Origin: Nitrososphaeraceae archaeon
Lineage (GTDB): Archaea; Thermoproteota; Nitrososphaeria; Nitrososphaerales; Nitrososphaeraceae
NCBI GenBank assembly: GCA_019246625.1
Contig: JAFAQB010000091.1
Span: forward strand, 1 to 54,446
Length of the DNA: 54,446 nt
Direction of reading: 5' to 3'
Of the stretch, positions 17,849 to 25,997 are shown piece by piece. Each line of letters starts with the position of its first letter. Position 1 is the first letter of the stretch. The notes under the pieces are model-generated. The model was not told the DNA's origin, did no database searches, and saw only the letters and a program-made list of their open reading frames with translations. Both the position numbers and the translations under genes were made by a program.

Positions 17849-18156
17849 TAAAAAATAATTTCCTTGAACAATAAGTTGATGATCTTCCTAGCGATAAATT
17901 ATGGATACGAGGGAGGTTAAGTGATGAGAACCAGACCTAAGACTATGCTATAGAACAAATCTTACTGTGGATCCATTATATGTAATATAAAGGTATTCAA
18001 CAGACCATATTTCCTTTCGTTCTACTTCTATTATCTATGACTAGCTTCTATACGTTGGAAATCGATCTTTACTATGGGTTGTTCTATTCCTTAAGCTTCA
18101 TTAATCTGTCAAAATATTATCTATAACAATACCGTCAACGTAATGTTTAGTGTTTT
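17849..18156. other. Intergenic region between convergent genes
   Basis: About 308 bp between the stops of the PsbP-like gene and the E1 fusion gene. T-rich tracts on each side could terminate both transcripts. No gene seen. Confidence 0.4.
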
Positions 18157-19506
18157 TCATTTTAAATCTTTTAGAAATGTTCTGTATATAGATAGAGCAT
18201 CTTCTTCGTCTCTTGCGCCAACTATTGTTGCAGTGCCACTTGTCAAGAAGCTAACAGATAATTTACCACCATTGTTGCTTATTGCAGTTATTCCTAAGTT
18301 ACCTTTAGTTTTGACTTGATATCCTAATGATTCTGCATTCTTTACTATTTCAACTAGACTAATTGGCGAAGATAGCTCTGATGGAGTAACAGTATATGTT
18401 CTTTTACCGCTATCCCTTCCACAAAGCTGTTCAATTATTAATTGCTGTTGTACAATAAGATTCGCTTTCTTTATCTCTTTCTTTGGTCCGCATGAAGGAC
18501 AATCCTCGTGTCTGAAAACACGGATCTTGTCAAATGAAAGTTCATTTAGGTCGATATAAAGTAATTTATTTTCAAGTGTCGGTTGCTGCCCTGTGATTAT
18601 CTTAACTGCTTCTGATACTTGGATACCACCTACCAAATATAATATTGATGGATGTACTCCTTCAGTACTGCAAGTCGGCATATCATCCTCAGCCAATGCA
18701 GGGAATATACACCGCAGACATGCAGATTTATTAGGCAATATAGTACAAACTGAACCTAGCATTCCTAATGCTCCCGCATAGATAAAAGGTATATTGAATT
18801 TAATGCATGCATCATTTAGTGCATATCTTGCATCGATGCTATCTAGTGCATCAATAACGATATCGACCCCTTTGATAATACTTTCAGCTGCCTGTTTAGT
18901 AACAGAAACTGGAACAGCTTCAATTTCAACCATGGGATTTATTCTCTTTAAATGTTCTGCTGCTACTTCAACCTTGACTTTACCAATGTCATTCTGTGTG
19001 TAAAGATGTTGTCTGTGTAAATTTGAAATCTCCACGACATCTCTATCAACTATTTTTAGTTTACCAATTCCCATTGCGGTCAATTGAGTTACAATAGGGT
19101 TTCCAATTCCGCCCACCCCGATCACACAAACTTTGGAGTTGCGCAACTTCTCCATTCCAGTAAACCCTATTTCTTCAAGCATTATCTGCCTGGAATAGCG
19201 TTGTAAATCCTCATTCGTAAGTTTCGCTCCCCCTGCCACCGCTGGCAATATATATATAGAATCCCCCTCTGAAAGCGATGTTGCCATGCCATCACTGCTG
19301 AAGCGCATGTTTTTGCCATTGATGTAAATGTTAATTAGGGCACGCGGTTTACCATTAAGGTCAAATATTCTCCGTTTAAAATCTTCTCCCATTGAGTCAG
19401 AAACTTTTGCAAATGCGTCGTATAAGTTGCTCGCTTCTAACGAAACTTTTTTTTCGCCTGCGCCTTTGTTCAAGACTGCTGGAATTGTGAATTCAACTTT
19501 TGCCAT
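18157..19506 (-). CDS. Ubiquitin-like (MoaD/ThiS) - E1-like (MoeB/ThiF) fusion protein
   Basis: 449 residues with three parts. 1-93: MoaD/ThiS-type beta-grasp domain ending in PAVAGG (Gly92-Gly93) and running straight into the next domain. 97 to about 340: ThiF/MoeB adenylating domain with RYSRQIMLEEIG, ATP loop GVGGIG (130-135), SNLHRQ, two zinc pairs CLRC (263-266) and CPSC (336-339), and the candidate catalytic Cys279 in MPTCSTEGV. About 345-449: a C-terminal domain ending in LSVSFLTSGTATIVGARDEEDA, resembling a TBP-like half repeat. E1-like enzymes activate the C-terminal glycine of a ubiquitin-like partner for sulfur transfer or protein tagging. The fused domain has no free C-terminus, so it may be regulatory. 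It follows threonine synthase by 34 nt. Confidence 0.9.
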   Translation of the reverse strand: MAKVEFTIPAVLNKGAGEKKVSLEASNLYDAFAKVSDSMGEDFKRRIFDLNGKPRALINIYINGKNMRFSSDGMATSLSEGDSIYILPAVAGGAKLTNEDLQRYSRQIMLEEIGFTGMEKLRNSKVCVIGVGGIGNPIVTQLTAMGIGKLKIVDRDVVEISNLHRQHLYTQNDIGKVKVEVAAEHLKRINPMVEIEAVPVSVTKQAAESIIKGVDIVIDALDSIDARYALNDACIKFNIPFIYAGALGMLGSVCTILPNKSACLRCIFPALAEDDMPTCSTEGVHPSILYLVGGIQVSEAVKIITGQQPTLENKLLYIDLNELSFDKIRVFRHEDCPSCGPKKEIKKANLIVQQQLIIEQLCGRDSGKRTYTVTPSELSSPISLVEIVKNAESLGYQVKTKGNLGITAISNNGGKLSVSFLTSGTATIVGARDEEDALSIYRTFLKDLK

Positions 19507-19540
19507 TTATTTGTTTACACCATCATACAAATATGTATGG

Positions 19541-20764
19541 TTATCTAATCATTGCTGAAACTATCTGAACATCAGGTTTTACAGCATTAAGTTTAGGAAG
19601 TACATCCATAATTGCTTCCGTAGACTTAAGGCCGTTGCCAGTGATGTAACAAACTACTGTCTCATCATTATCAATTTTGCTATCTTCAATTAGCTTTCTG
19701 AGTACTGCTATTGAGACTCCTCCAGCAGGTTCCGTGAAGATGCCTTCCGTTTTAGCAAGCATCAATATTCCATCAATAATTTGATCATCAGTAGCCTCTT
19801 CTGCAATTCCATTAAATTGTTTCAATCTTTTCAATACATATAATCCGTCTCCAGGATCCCCTATTGCAAGGCTTTTCGCAATTGTTTCAGGTCTTTCAAC
19901 TGGAATGACATCATTATTTTTTCGCTTGAAAGCATCAACCACTGGAGCACATCCATCAGGTTGTGCAGCAATAATTTTCATATTTGCCACATTATCGATA
20001 AACCCTAAACTTTCTAATTCTTCAAATCCTTTGCAAATTGCATTTAACATTGCACCGCTTCCAACTGGAATTATTAGGTTGTCAGGAACCCGCCAATTCA
20101 TCTGTTCAGCTACTTCGAAAGCAAGTGTCTTTGAACCTTCAACATAATATGGTCGCATGTTTATATTCACAACCCCAATACCTTTGGAGTCGCCAATTAC
20201 GGAAGCAACTCTGTTGGCATCATCATATGTTCCATCCACTGCAACAAATTCAGCACCATATGATAACGCTTGTGATATCTTTACGTGTTCAATATCAGAA
20301 GGGGCAAAAATATAGCAGGGTAGTTCTGCTTTAGCAGCATGAGCTGCTGTAGCTGAAGCAAGGTTACCGGTAGATGCGCAACCTACCGCTTTAAATTTTG
20401 TTTCTTTGGCTCTTGAGACAGCTACTCCGGCAGGCCTATCTTTAAATGAGAACGTCGGATTTACAGAATCATTTTTAATATACAGCTTTTTCAGTCCACC
20501 TATTTCTTTACCAAGCCTATCTGCATATTGCAAAGGAGTAAAACCCGCATTGAGGTTTACAATATTGCATTTATCAGAAATTGGGAGTAGTTCGAAATAA
20601 CGCCAATAGGTCTTGTCCTCTCTTGATACAAGGGTTTGCTTTTGAATAGTGGAAGTATTATAAATAACATCCAGTGGACCGAAGCATTCTTCACATATGT
20701 ATTTAAACTGAGGTTCATATTCATTACTACATTCTCTACATTTTAAAGATTGGATACTGCCCAT
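19541..20764 (-). CDS. thrC: Threonine synthase
   Basis: 407 residues; PLP enzyme turning O-phosphohomoserine into threonine. An N-terminal zinc-ribbon-like knuckle has Cys9, Cys12, Cys24 and Cys27. The PLP lysine is Lys108 in TFSFKDRPAG; the cofactor phosphate loop is IIPVGSGAM and the C-terminal ITGNGLKS motif closes the site. The ATG at 20762-20764 is the first start. The E1 fusion gene follows after 34 nt on the same strand. Pairs functionally with homoserine dehydrogenase at 5063. Confidence 0.95.
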   Translation of the reverse strand: MGSIQSLKCRECSNEYEPQFKYICEECFGPLDVIYNTSTIQKQTLVSREDKTYWRYFELLPISDKCNIVNLNAGFTPLQYADRLGKEIGGLKKLYIKNDSVNPTFSFKDRPAGVAVSRAKETKFKAVGCASTGNLASATAAHAAKAELPCYIFAPSDIEHVKISQALSYGAEFVAVDGTYDDANRVASVIGDSKGIGVVNINMRPYYVEGSKTLAFEVAEQMNWRVPDNLIIPVGSGAMLNAICKGFEELESLGFIDNVANMKIIAAQPDGCAPVVDAFKRKNNDVIPVERPETIAKSLAIGDPGDGLYVLKRLKQFNGIAEEATDDQIIDGILMLAKTEGIFTEPAGGVSIAVLRKLIEDSKIDNDETVVCYITGNGLKSTEAIMDVLPKLNAVKPDVQIVSAMIR

Positions 20765-20937
20765 TTTTGATTACCAGCTATCTATGACTGTGATACATAA
20801 GGTTCTCTAAGAACAATTTTAATATTACTAAATTTTTTTCTACAAAAGTACCCGTACCACTTGATCCCAGCTTTATACATTACAAGAATTATCGGGTAAT
20901 CAATACAATTCGTTTGATTTGTCTAAAATTTTAGAAA

Positions 20938-21282
20938 TTATCTCAATTTATTCCTTTCTAACAGGTTATGGAAACATGATCGGTTACCAGTGTGGCAAGC
21001 TGGAGCCTTTGAATCTACCAAATACAACAAAGCGTCAGAATCACAATCAACCAATATCTCAGTAACTTTCTGTGTGTTCCCGGATTCCTCTCCTTTCATC
21101 CATAATTTACTACGAGAATTACTCCAAAAATAAGCATTCCCTGTTTTAACAGTATAATCAAGTGCCTCTCTGTTAGCATATGCTAGCATAAGGATATCTT
21201 TTGTGTTTTTATCTTGAACTATAACAGGCAGCAGACCATTTCGTTTTATAAAATCAATTTCTTGTATTGACCTAGTATCCAT
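20938..21282 (-). CDS. hisI: Phosphoribosyl-AMP cyclohydrolase
   Basis: 114 residues, the stand-alone HisI type without the HisE domain. It opens the adenine ring of PR-AMP in histidine biosynthesis. Key motifs: LMLAYANREALDYTVKTG, YFWSNSRSKLWMKGEESGN, the zinc/magnesium site DCDSDALLYLV and CHTGNRSCF. All metal ligands appear present. No other his gene is adjacent. The ATG at 21280-21282 is preceded by TATAAAATAT, too close to be the TATA box. Confidence 0.95.
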   Translation of the reverse strand: MDTRSIQEIDFIKRNGLLPVIVQDKNTKDILMLAYANREALDYTVKTGNAYFWSNSRSKLWMKGEESGNTQKVTEILVDCDSDALLYLVDSKAPACHTGNRSCFHNLLERNKLR

Positions 21283-21699
21283 ATATTTTATACTGTCACG
21301 AGTTGTAATAAAACTAACTGTTTATAGTGAGGAAAAGTTTCATAACTACCTTAACTTGCTAACATAAATTCGTCAACTGTATTAAGCCATTTAACCTCGT
21401 GTTATAGCGCATTGGATTATACGGAATTATGTTAATTGGTATTATTAGTTACAAAACCAATATTTTAGTGAATTCTTGGTGAAAAAGTAGTACATATTAT
21501 AATTTAAGGCCTTGCTCATAAAAGTTAATTGATCTAATTAGCCGCTTATATCGAAAGTTAAAGGCAAATCTGTTAAAATGTTTCCAAAGTTGAATATGAA
21601 GATGAGCAAAGTGAGAAGTCAGAGAATCAATTTCATGTAATAGCACATGACAATATTAGTACGAAAAGATAAATTTATTATTACAAATAAAAAATTAAC
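21283..21699. other. Intergenic region
   Basis: 417 bp, AT-rich, between the hisI start and the stop of the C2H2 mini-protein. It should carry the hisI promoter. No repeat or RNA gene recognised. Confidence 0.4.
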
Positions 21700-21843
21700 C
21701 TAACTGACGCCAGTTGGCCTCTGATGCTCTTTATGTTCCAGTTTCTTATGCTGCTCCAGGTCCTGTTCTGTTGTAAATATGATACTACATATATCGCATT
21801 TAATGTTTTGAGATGTAGTTGGTTCCTTATTCCTTATTGTCAT
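21700..21843 (-). CDS. 47-residue C2H2 zinc-finger mini-protein
   Basis: ATG-started frame of 47 codons, MTIRNKEPTT to QRPTGVS. It contains one classical zinc finger: CDIC, twelve residues, then His and a second His four residues later (C-x2-C-x12-H-x4-H, residues 16-37), with the Phe (IIF) and Leu (DLEQH) of the hydrophobic core in the expected places. The tail is His/Lys-rich. Single C2H2 fingers occur in archaea and bind DNA, RNA or protein; the target here is unknown. Monocistronic, upstream and on the opposite strand of TiaS. Confidence 0.78.
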   Translation of the reverse strand: MTIRNKEPTTSQNIKCDICSIIFTTEQDLEQHKKLEHKEHQRPTGVS

Positions 21844-22166
21844 ACCCACTGATAAGTTTTATCAAATAATTAGGTTTTCAAAAGAGGGCCACTAAGAGCC
21901 ATATGATACAGGATTAGAATTAACATGAAAAATTCGACATGATGCACAGAAAGGCGAAGAAATGCTCTCTTTCACTGACACAATTATATTGTATATTTAT
22001 AACGGTTTCTAATTTAATAAGACGCCCGTATGATCTCATTACAGTGACGTCCAAATAACAATAATATCGAATACCAGATACAATAAAATTCTATAATGTG
22101 TCATATTCTAGCAATAAGTAAAAATATCGTTTATTCTTAAGTTAATATTTGAAAGTCTAGAGAAAT
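21844..22166. other. Divergent promoter region between the C2H2 gene and tiaS
   Basis: About 320 bp with no gene. Both neighbours are read away from it, so it must hold both promoters. Confidence 0.4.
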
Positions 22167-23531
22167 GTGATGAGCATCATCAAGGATGAATCTTGCGACA
22201 TTCTGCATATTGGATTTGATGATACCGATTCAACGCTATCCAGATGTACTACTCAATTGGCATTTAAAATTACAGACTATTTGTTAAAGATAAATGCAAA
22301 GTTTATTGATTACCCACTTCTGATTAGATTGAATCCTAATGTTCCATGGAAGACACGCGGCAATGGCGCTGTTTGTTTAAGGGTGAGAGCAAAGAGCCAT
22401 GATAAAATAATTGGATATGTAAAACAAAGTATAGAGGAGGGATCAAATATAGGTTCAGGTGCAAATCCTGCTGTTGTCTTTTTTAAAGGAGAAGAGATTC
22501 CAGATATTATAAAAGAATTCAGTCGAGTTGCAATGTTTGACATTCTGAGCAGGAAACAAGCAGAAAAGATTGCAAAAGAACACTTAATGGAATACTTAGC
22601 CTTTGGAGATGGCCGAGGTTTAGTAGGCTCATTAGCTGCAATTGGTTGTTTGCTACACAAGGATCATACCTTTGAAGCCATAGCATACAGAAAACCAGAA
22701 TATTGTGGTACAGATAGAGTAGTGGATATATTAAAGGTAATCGAATATAGTAAAAATACATTCCCAAACACTTTCAACAATTACGATCAAAATTACAGGC
22801 GCGTATTAATTACACCTCATGGCCCAGATCCGGTTTTCTGTGGTATAAGGGGAGAAAACCCTGAAGTGGTAGTTTCATCACTGGAACGATTAGAGTTAGA
22901 GGAGAAATTGGATGGTTATATGGTTTTTCGCTCAAACCAAGGGACGAATATGCATTTACAAAACGAATTGAAATTATCTCAGATCAAAGCTTATGCTGCT
23001 GGCTATATCCATTGTAAAATCAGTACTAAACCATATATTATGCAAGGAGGCCACGTGTTGTTTGAGATAGAGGATTTTAATGGAGTTACTTGTCCAGCTG
23101 TAGTATACGAGCCAACTGGTTTAACAACTATCGCTTCAAAGTTAGTAAGAGGCGACATCATCGAAATTGGTTGTGGGGTCAGAAAAGCAACATCAAAGCA
23201 TCCAAAAATTTTGAATATAGAGTATCTTTACATCCTAGAACTTGTACAAATATTCGATACGCTTAATCCTTTATGCAAAGCTTGTGGAAAGCGAATGAAA
23301 TCAGAAGGGAGAAATAAAGGATTCCAGTGTGATAGATGCAAATATAAAGACAGGATTAATAAGAAAATTTGTGTACTGCAAAACAGAAATATAAAGACAG
23401 GATTATATCTTCCGACCCCAAAATCACACAGACATTTAACCAAACCTATTCATAGATATGGCATGGAAAAGTCACCCGTAGGTCTATATCCAGAATCATT
23501 GTTTGCCAGATGGTTTTATTCTTCCAAATAG
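22167..23531 (+). CDS. tiaS: tRNA(Ile2) 2-agmatinylcytidine synthetase TiaS
   Basis: 454 residues; uses ATP and agmatine to turn C34 of the CAU-anticodon tRNA-Ile into agmatidine so that it reads AUA. The N-terminal part has IGFDDTDSTLSRCTTQLA; the middle has the kinase-like FGDGRGLVGSLAAIGC and ITPHGPDPVFCGIRGE; an OB fold follows (VLFEIEDFNGVTCPAVVYEP) and the C-terminal zinc ribbon has CKAC and CDRC (about 370-395). Start is ATG 22167 or the next codon, also ATG. Stand-alone gene. Its substrate tRNA is not in the window. Confidence 0.95.
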   Translation: MMSIIKDESCDILHIGFDDTDSTLSRCTTQLAFKITDYLLKINAKFIDYPLLIRLNPNVPWKTRGNGAVCLRVRAKSHDKIIGYVKQSIEEGSNIGSGANPAVVFFKGEEIPDIIKEFSRVAMFDILSRKQAEKIAKEHLMEYLAFGDGRGLVGSLAAIGCLLHKDHTFEAIAYRKPEYCGTDRVVDILKVIEYSKNTFPNTFNNYDQNYRRVLITPHGPDPVFCGIRGENPEVVVSSLERLELEEKLDGYMVFRSNQGTNMHLQNELKLSQIKAYAAGYIHCKISTKPYIMQGGHVLFEIEDFNGVTCPAVVYEPTGLTTIASKLVRGDIIEIGCGVRKATSKHPKILNIEYLYILELVQIFDTLNPLCKACGKRMKSEGRNKGFQCDRCKYKDRINKKICVLQNRNIKTGLYLPTPKSHRHLTKPIHRYGMEKSPVGLYPESLFARWFYSSK

Positions 23532-24291
23532 TTATTATTGTATAAATTGACTACAGGAATTGCTTACCTAGAGGCAATCCAATATAAGTAGTCATTTGTT
23601 GTGATGTAAGAGTTACAATTTTTGATGCTTAGTAATTATACCTAGATATTATAAGAAGTATTTCTTCTATCTATCTTTTATGTCCCAATATAATGAAGCT
23701 TAACAATTTCGCTTATAGTTATAACGTCATTGACCTGCAATCTAAAACTAACTGAGTATGATCACGTTATTACTTTCAAGTCAGCTCCGTTTGTTTATCC
23801 CTTGTTAGTTCTTGCAATTCTGCATACCAGTCTCTTCCCTTGAGCATAGGATTTCCATGAGCCGTTCTATCAAAGCTAATATGTCTTAACAGTTTAGGCA
23901 TATATTTTTCCTTGTAAAATTTGGTGCAATCTACTTCAATCCCTCGTATGCTTCTCTTCTTAAGCAACTATCGATGGCAAAATTGCAGCTATATCTGCAT
24001 ATGACATTCAAGAAATGCGTTTTCATATTGTTTACAAACTTTATTCGTGGTGAGGACATAATAATTTATTGTTATTGTATTTTGTTCGACTATTTCTTCA
24101 GTTATTGATGATATGAGATGTAAGACAACACTTGAAGCGTTGCTGCTGCCATGATCTCTAACTAATGTGGTGATGTAAATGTTGATGTTAACCCTAACTA
24201 ATATTTATAAACAAACATTGCCATTATCTGTGGTCATTGTATATGTTTTTAAGCATATGTGATCGGTCAGATGGATCACAATAAAAGCCAA
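23532..24291. other. Gene-poor stretch before the initiator tRNA
   Basis: 760 bp. A minus-strand TTG-started frame at 23776-23967 (63 codons, containing HGNPMLKGRDWYAELQEL) has plausible composition but no recognised family; it may be a small gene or a relic. No other feature seen. Confidence 0.35.
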
Positions 24292-24312
24292 TAGCGGGGG
24301 GTTGATTTGAAC

Positions 24313-24340
24313 ATACGGCCACGTGTTTGTCTTAAGTGGA
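24313..24340 (-). other. 28-nt tRNA intron in the T-stem (52/53)
   Basis: A strict bulge-helix-bulge is visible: central 4-bp helix GCGG with CCGT, 3-nt bulges TTT and ATG, and inner helix CCAC with GTGG. Cutting after the second base of each bulge removes exactly these 28 nt and restores the T-stem pair between GGTTG and CAACC. Confidence 0.88.
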
Positions 24341-24375
24341 AACCGCTCTGCGGGTTATGAGCCCGCCGGGATTAC

Positions 24376-24391
24376 CTAACCTCTATGAGAT
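24376..24391 (-). other. 16-nt tRNA intron in the D-loop (18/19)
   Basis: Bulge-helix-bulge: central helix AGCC with GGTT (one G-T pair), bulges AGA and AGG, and an inner 3-bp stem TCT with AGA around loop CAT. Cutting after the second bulge base on each side leaves a normal archaeal initiator D-loop. Sixteen nucleotides is close to the shortest archaeal introns. Confidence 0.82.
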
Positions 24392-24603
24392 CTGGCTTCC
24401 CCACCCCGCTGACAGCATTTCTACACAGGGAAATATATCTCTGTCTCCGAATAAGTAAAAAAACGCTGCAGCAAAAATAGAATAAGAGGCTGAAGAAGTG
24501 TGACTAAATAGTTATTTTATTATTTACCAGGTGTTCTTTAAAAGCATTATTAGTTAATCAATTTTAAAATATTGTTTCCAACGCTGAATCAATTAAACAA
24601 TGT

Positions 24604-25272
24604 CTATATAAATTGCGTGACAATAGCAAGATCTGCCTCTTTTATTGACACATCCGCCTTCTCCTCTAGTATTTTTTGTTTTGGTCTAAACGCAATTCCA
24701 ATATTTGCTCGTTCTAACATACATAAATCAGATTTGCTATCCCCAATTGCCACAGTGGATTCTAATGCAATTTTGAATTTTTGTGCATTCTTTTCTAGCG
24801 AATATCTTTTGCAAACCGAAATTTTACAGTAGCATCCTATTTTTTCCCATCCCAAAGGCATCTTAACGTTACCTGTCAACTTTCCATTTTGATCTAATTC
24901 AAGTATATTAGATTCGCTAAAATCAAAGTTCAATTTTTCTGCTACATAATTTGTTGCAATAGTGTAGCTATCACTAATTATTCCCACTACGTACCCAAGC
25001 TCTTTAAATTCTTTTGCAACTCTATCACAATTCTTCATTAACTTTATGTTCTCAATGGCATTTCTTACATCTTGTTGATCAAGTCCTTTGAATAGCATCG
25101 CGATTTTCCTAGTTTGCTCATATCCAGGCAAAAGGATGTTATTTTGGATTTCTCTAACTTTATCTGATAGTCCAAATCTATCAGCAAGGGTAAAAACCAA
25201 TCTTCCATCAAGTAAAGTACCATCCATATCAAATGCTATCAACAAATGTTTCTCACTCCTTTTGTTACTCAA
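24604..25272 (-). CDS. HAD-superfamily phosphatase, phosphoserine phosphatase-like
   Basis: 222 residues. HAD motif I is IAFDMDGTLLDG (nucleophile Asp15, acid/base Asp17), motif II VGIISDSYTIA, the conserved lysine follows in the NGKLTGN area, and motif III is VAIGDSKSDLCML. The cap looks like the C1-type helical cap of SerB. Likely dephosphorylates phosphoserine or a similar small phosphate ester; exact substrate uncertain. The start is TTG, with a few basic residues before strand 1. It is flanked by the two intron-bearing tRNA genes on the same strand. Confidence 0.85.
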   Translation of the reverse strand: MSNKRSEKHLLIAFDMDGTLLDGRLVFTLADRFGLSDKVREIQNNILLPGYEQTRKIAMLFKGLDQQDVRNAIENIKLMKNCDRVAKEFKELGYVVGIISDSYTIATNYVAEKLNFDFSESNILELDQNGKLTGNVKMPLGWEKIGCYCKISVCKRYSLEKNAQKFKIALESTVAIGDSKSDLCMLERANIGIAFRPKQKILEEKADVSIKEADLAIVTQFI

Positions 25273-25726
25273 AATTGGTTAGTATCAGAGAATGATATAG
25301 AGAAGTTACTTTATAATGTAACTAACTTTTTATTTTTACCAACTCGTCAACATTAGAATATGGTCTGTTAAAAGTACTACAAGATAATGTAAAGATTAAT
25401 TTTAACTTATCTACAATTAGTTCTAGCATTGGTTTAGGTAAATTGTCTGGCAGTAAATTTTGAATAAATCGCTTGTGTAGTCACGACAACTATTTTTTCT
25501 AACAAAATTAGTCTTGACGATATCATATCTTCCAATTAAAGGTCAATTTATTACTATTCTAGAATAGATTAACTAATAGGCTATCGTTAGTACGTAAATT
25601 CTTTAACTTCTACCCCATCACATATATTGTAAATTTCCTAAATCCTTTAGTAACCACAATGCAATGATTAATTCATCAGTTTAAACCACATATTTTAAAA
25701 GTGCATTTTGAAAAAAGGTTCTATAG
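25273..25726. other. Intergenic region
   Basis: 454 bp of AT-rich sequence between the phosphatase start and the 3' end of tRNA-Leu. No coding sequence or RNA recognised. Confidence 0.4.
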
Positions 25727-25771
25727 TGCGGGGGGTGGGATTTGAACCCACGGACCCCTAAGGGATGAGGT

Positions 25772-25793
25772 AGCCCAGTCAAATATCCTAACA
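25772..25793 (-). other. 22-nt canonical tRNA intron (37/38)
   Basis: Bulge-helix-bulge with central helix CTCA and TGGG (one T-G pair), bulges GAT and CTA, and inner helix GTTA with TGAC. Cutting after the second bulge base gives A37 joined to A38. Confidence 0.88.
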
Positions 25794-25800
25794 TCTGAGC

Positions 25801-25825
25801 ATCGTGCCGGACAAATACGTCTGAT
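25801..25825 (-). other. 25-nt non-canonical tRNA intron in the anticodon stem (30/31)
   Basis: Bulge-helix-bulge with a fully Watson-Crick central helix CGTG and CACG, bulges AGA and ATG, and an inner imperfect stem TCAGAC with GTCCGG. Removal supplies G31, which completes the fifth anticodon-stem pair; without it the stem and U33 cannot form. Confidence 0.85.
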
Positions 25826-25997
25826 CTCACGCCTTTGACCAGGCTTGGCAACCCCCGCAATAAATTGCTGTGATATAATACGCCAATATATATCAATGAT
25901 AAAATCGTGATATCCATCTATACCATAAAGCATAGGAAAGCCTCTATACAGGGTTTAAATCAATAGTAATCATGGCATAAATTCCACTAATTTCCAC

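Larger units (their letters stand above)
24292..24410 (-). tRNA. Initiator tRNA-Met (CAT) with two non-canonical introns
   Basis: The 5' acceptor strand AGCGGGG (24404-24410) pairs with CCCCGCT (24293-24299) and the discriminator A is at 24292. Anticodon CAT is at 24357-24359 in an uninterrupted arm GCGGG-CTCATAA-CCCGC. The A1-U72 pair and three G-C pairs next to the loop mark an initiator tRNA. Two insertions break the other arms: 16 nt in the D-loop (24376-24391, between positions 18 and 19) and 28 nt in the T-stem (24313-24340, between 52 and 53). Removing them gives a regular 75-nt tRNA with D-loop AGCCAGGTAA and T-arm GGTTG-TTCAAAT-CAACC. CCA is not encoded. Confidence 0.93.
25727..25858 (-). 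tRNA. tRNA-Leu (CAG) with two introns
   Basis: Acceptor GCGGGGG (25852-25858) pairs with CCCCCGC (25728-25734), discriminator A at 25727, T-arm GTGGG-TTCAAAT-CCCAC, D-arm GCCAAGCCTGGTCAAAGGC, and a long variable arm with CCC-TTA-GGG: a class II tRNA-Leu. The anticodon arm is split twice: a 25-nt intron between positions 30 and 31 (25801-25825) and a 22-nt intron at the canonical 37/38 site (25772-25793). Joined exons give stem TGAGG with CCTCA and loop CTCAGAA, hence anticodon CAG (25795-25797). The mature length is 85 nt. No CCA is encoded. Confidence 0.92.

Noticed and set aside
20038-20334. 98-codon frame opposite threonine synthase
   Set aside because: Antisense shadow of a well-conserved gene.
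25681-25933. Two open frames of 70-78 codons over tRNA-Leu
   Set aside because: They are readings through the tRNA gene and its introns.
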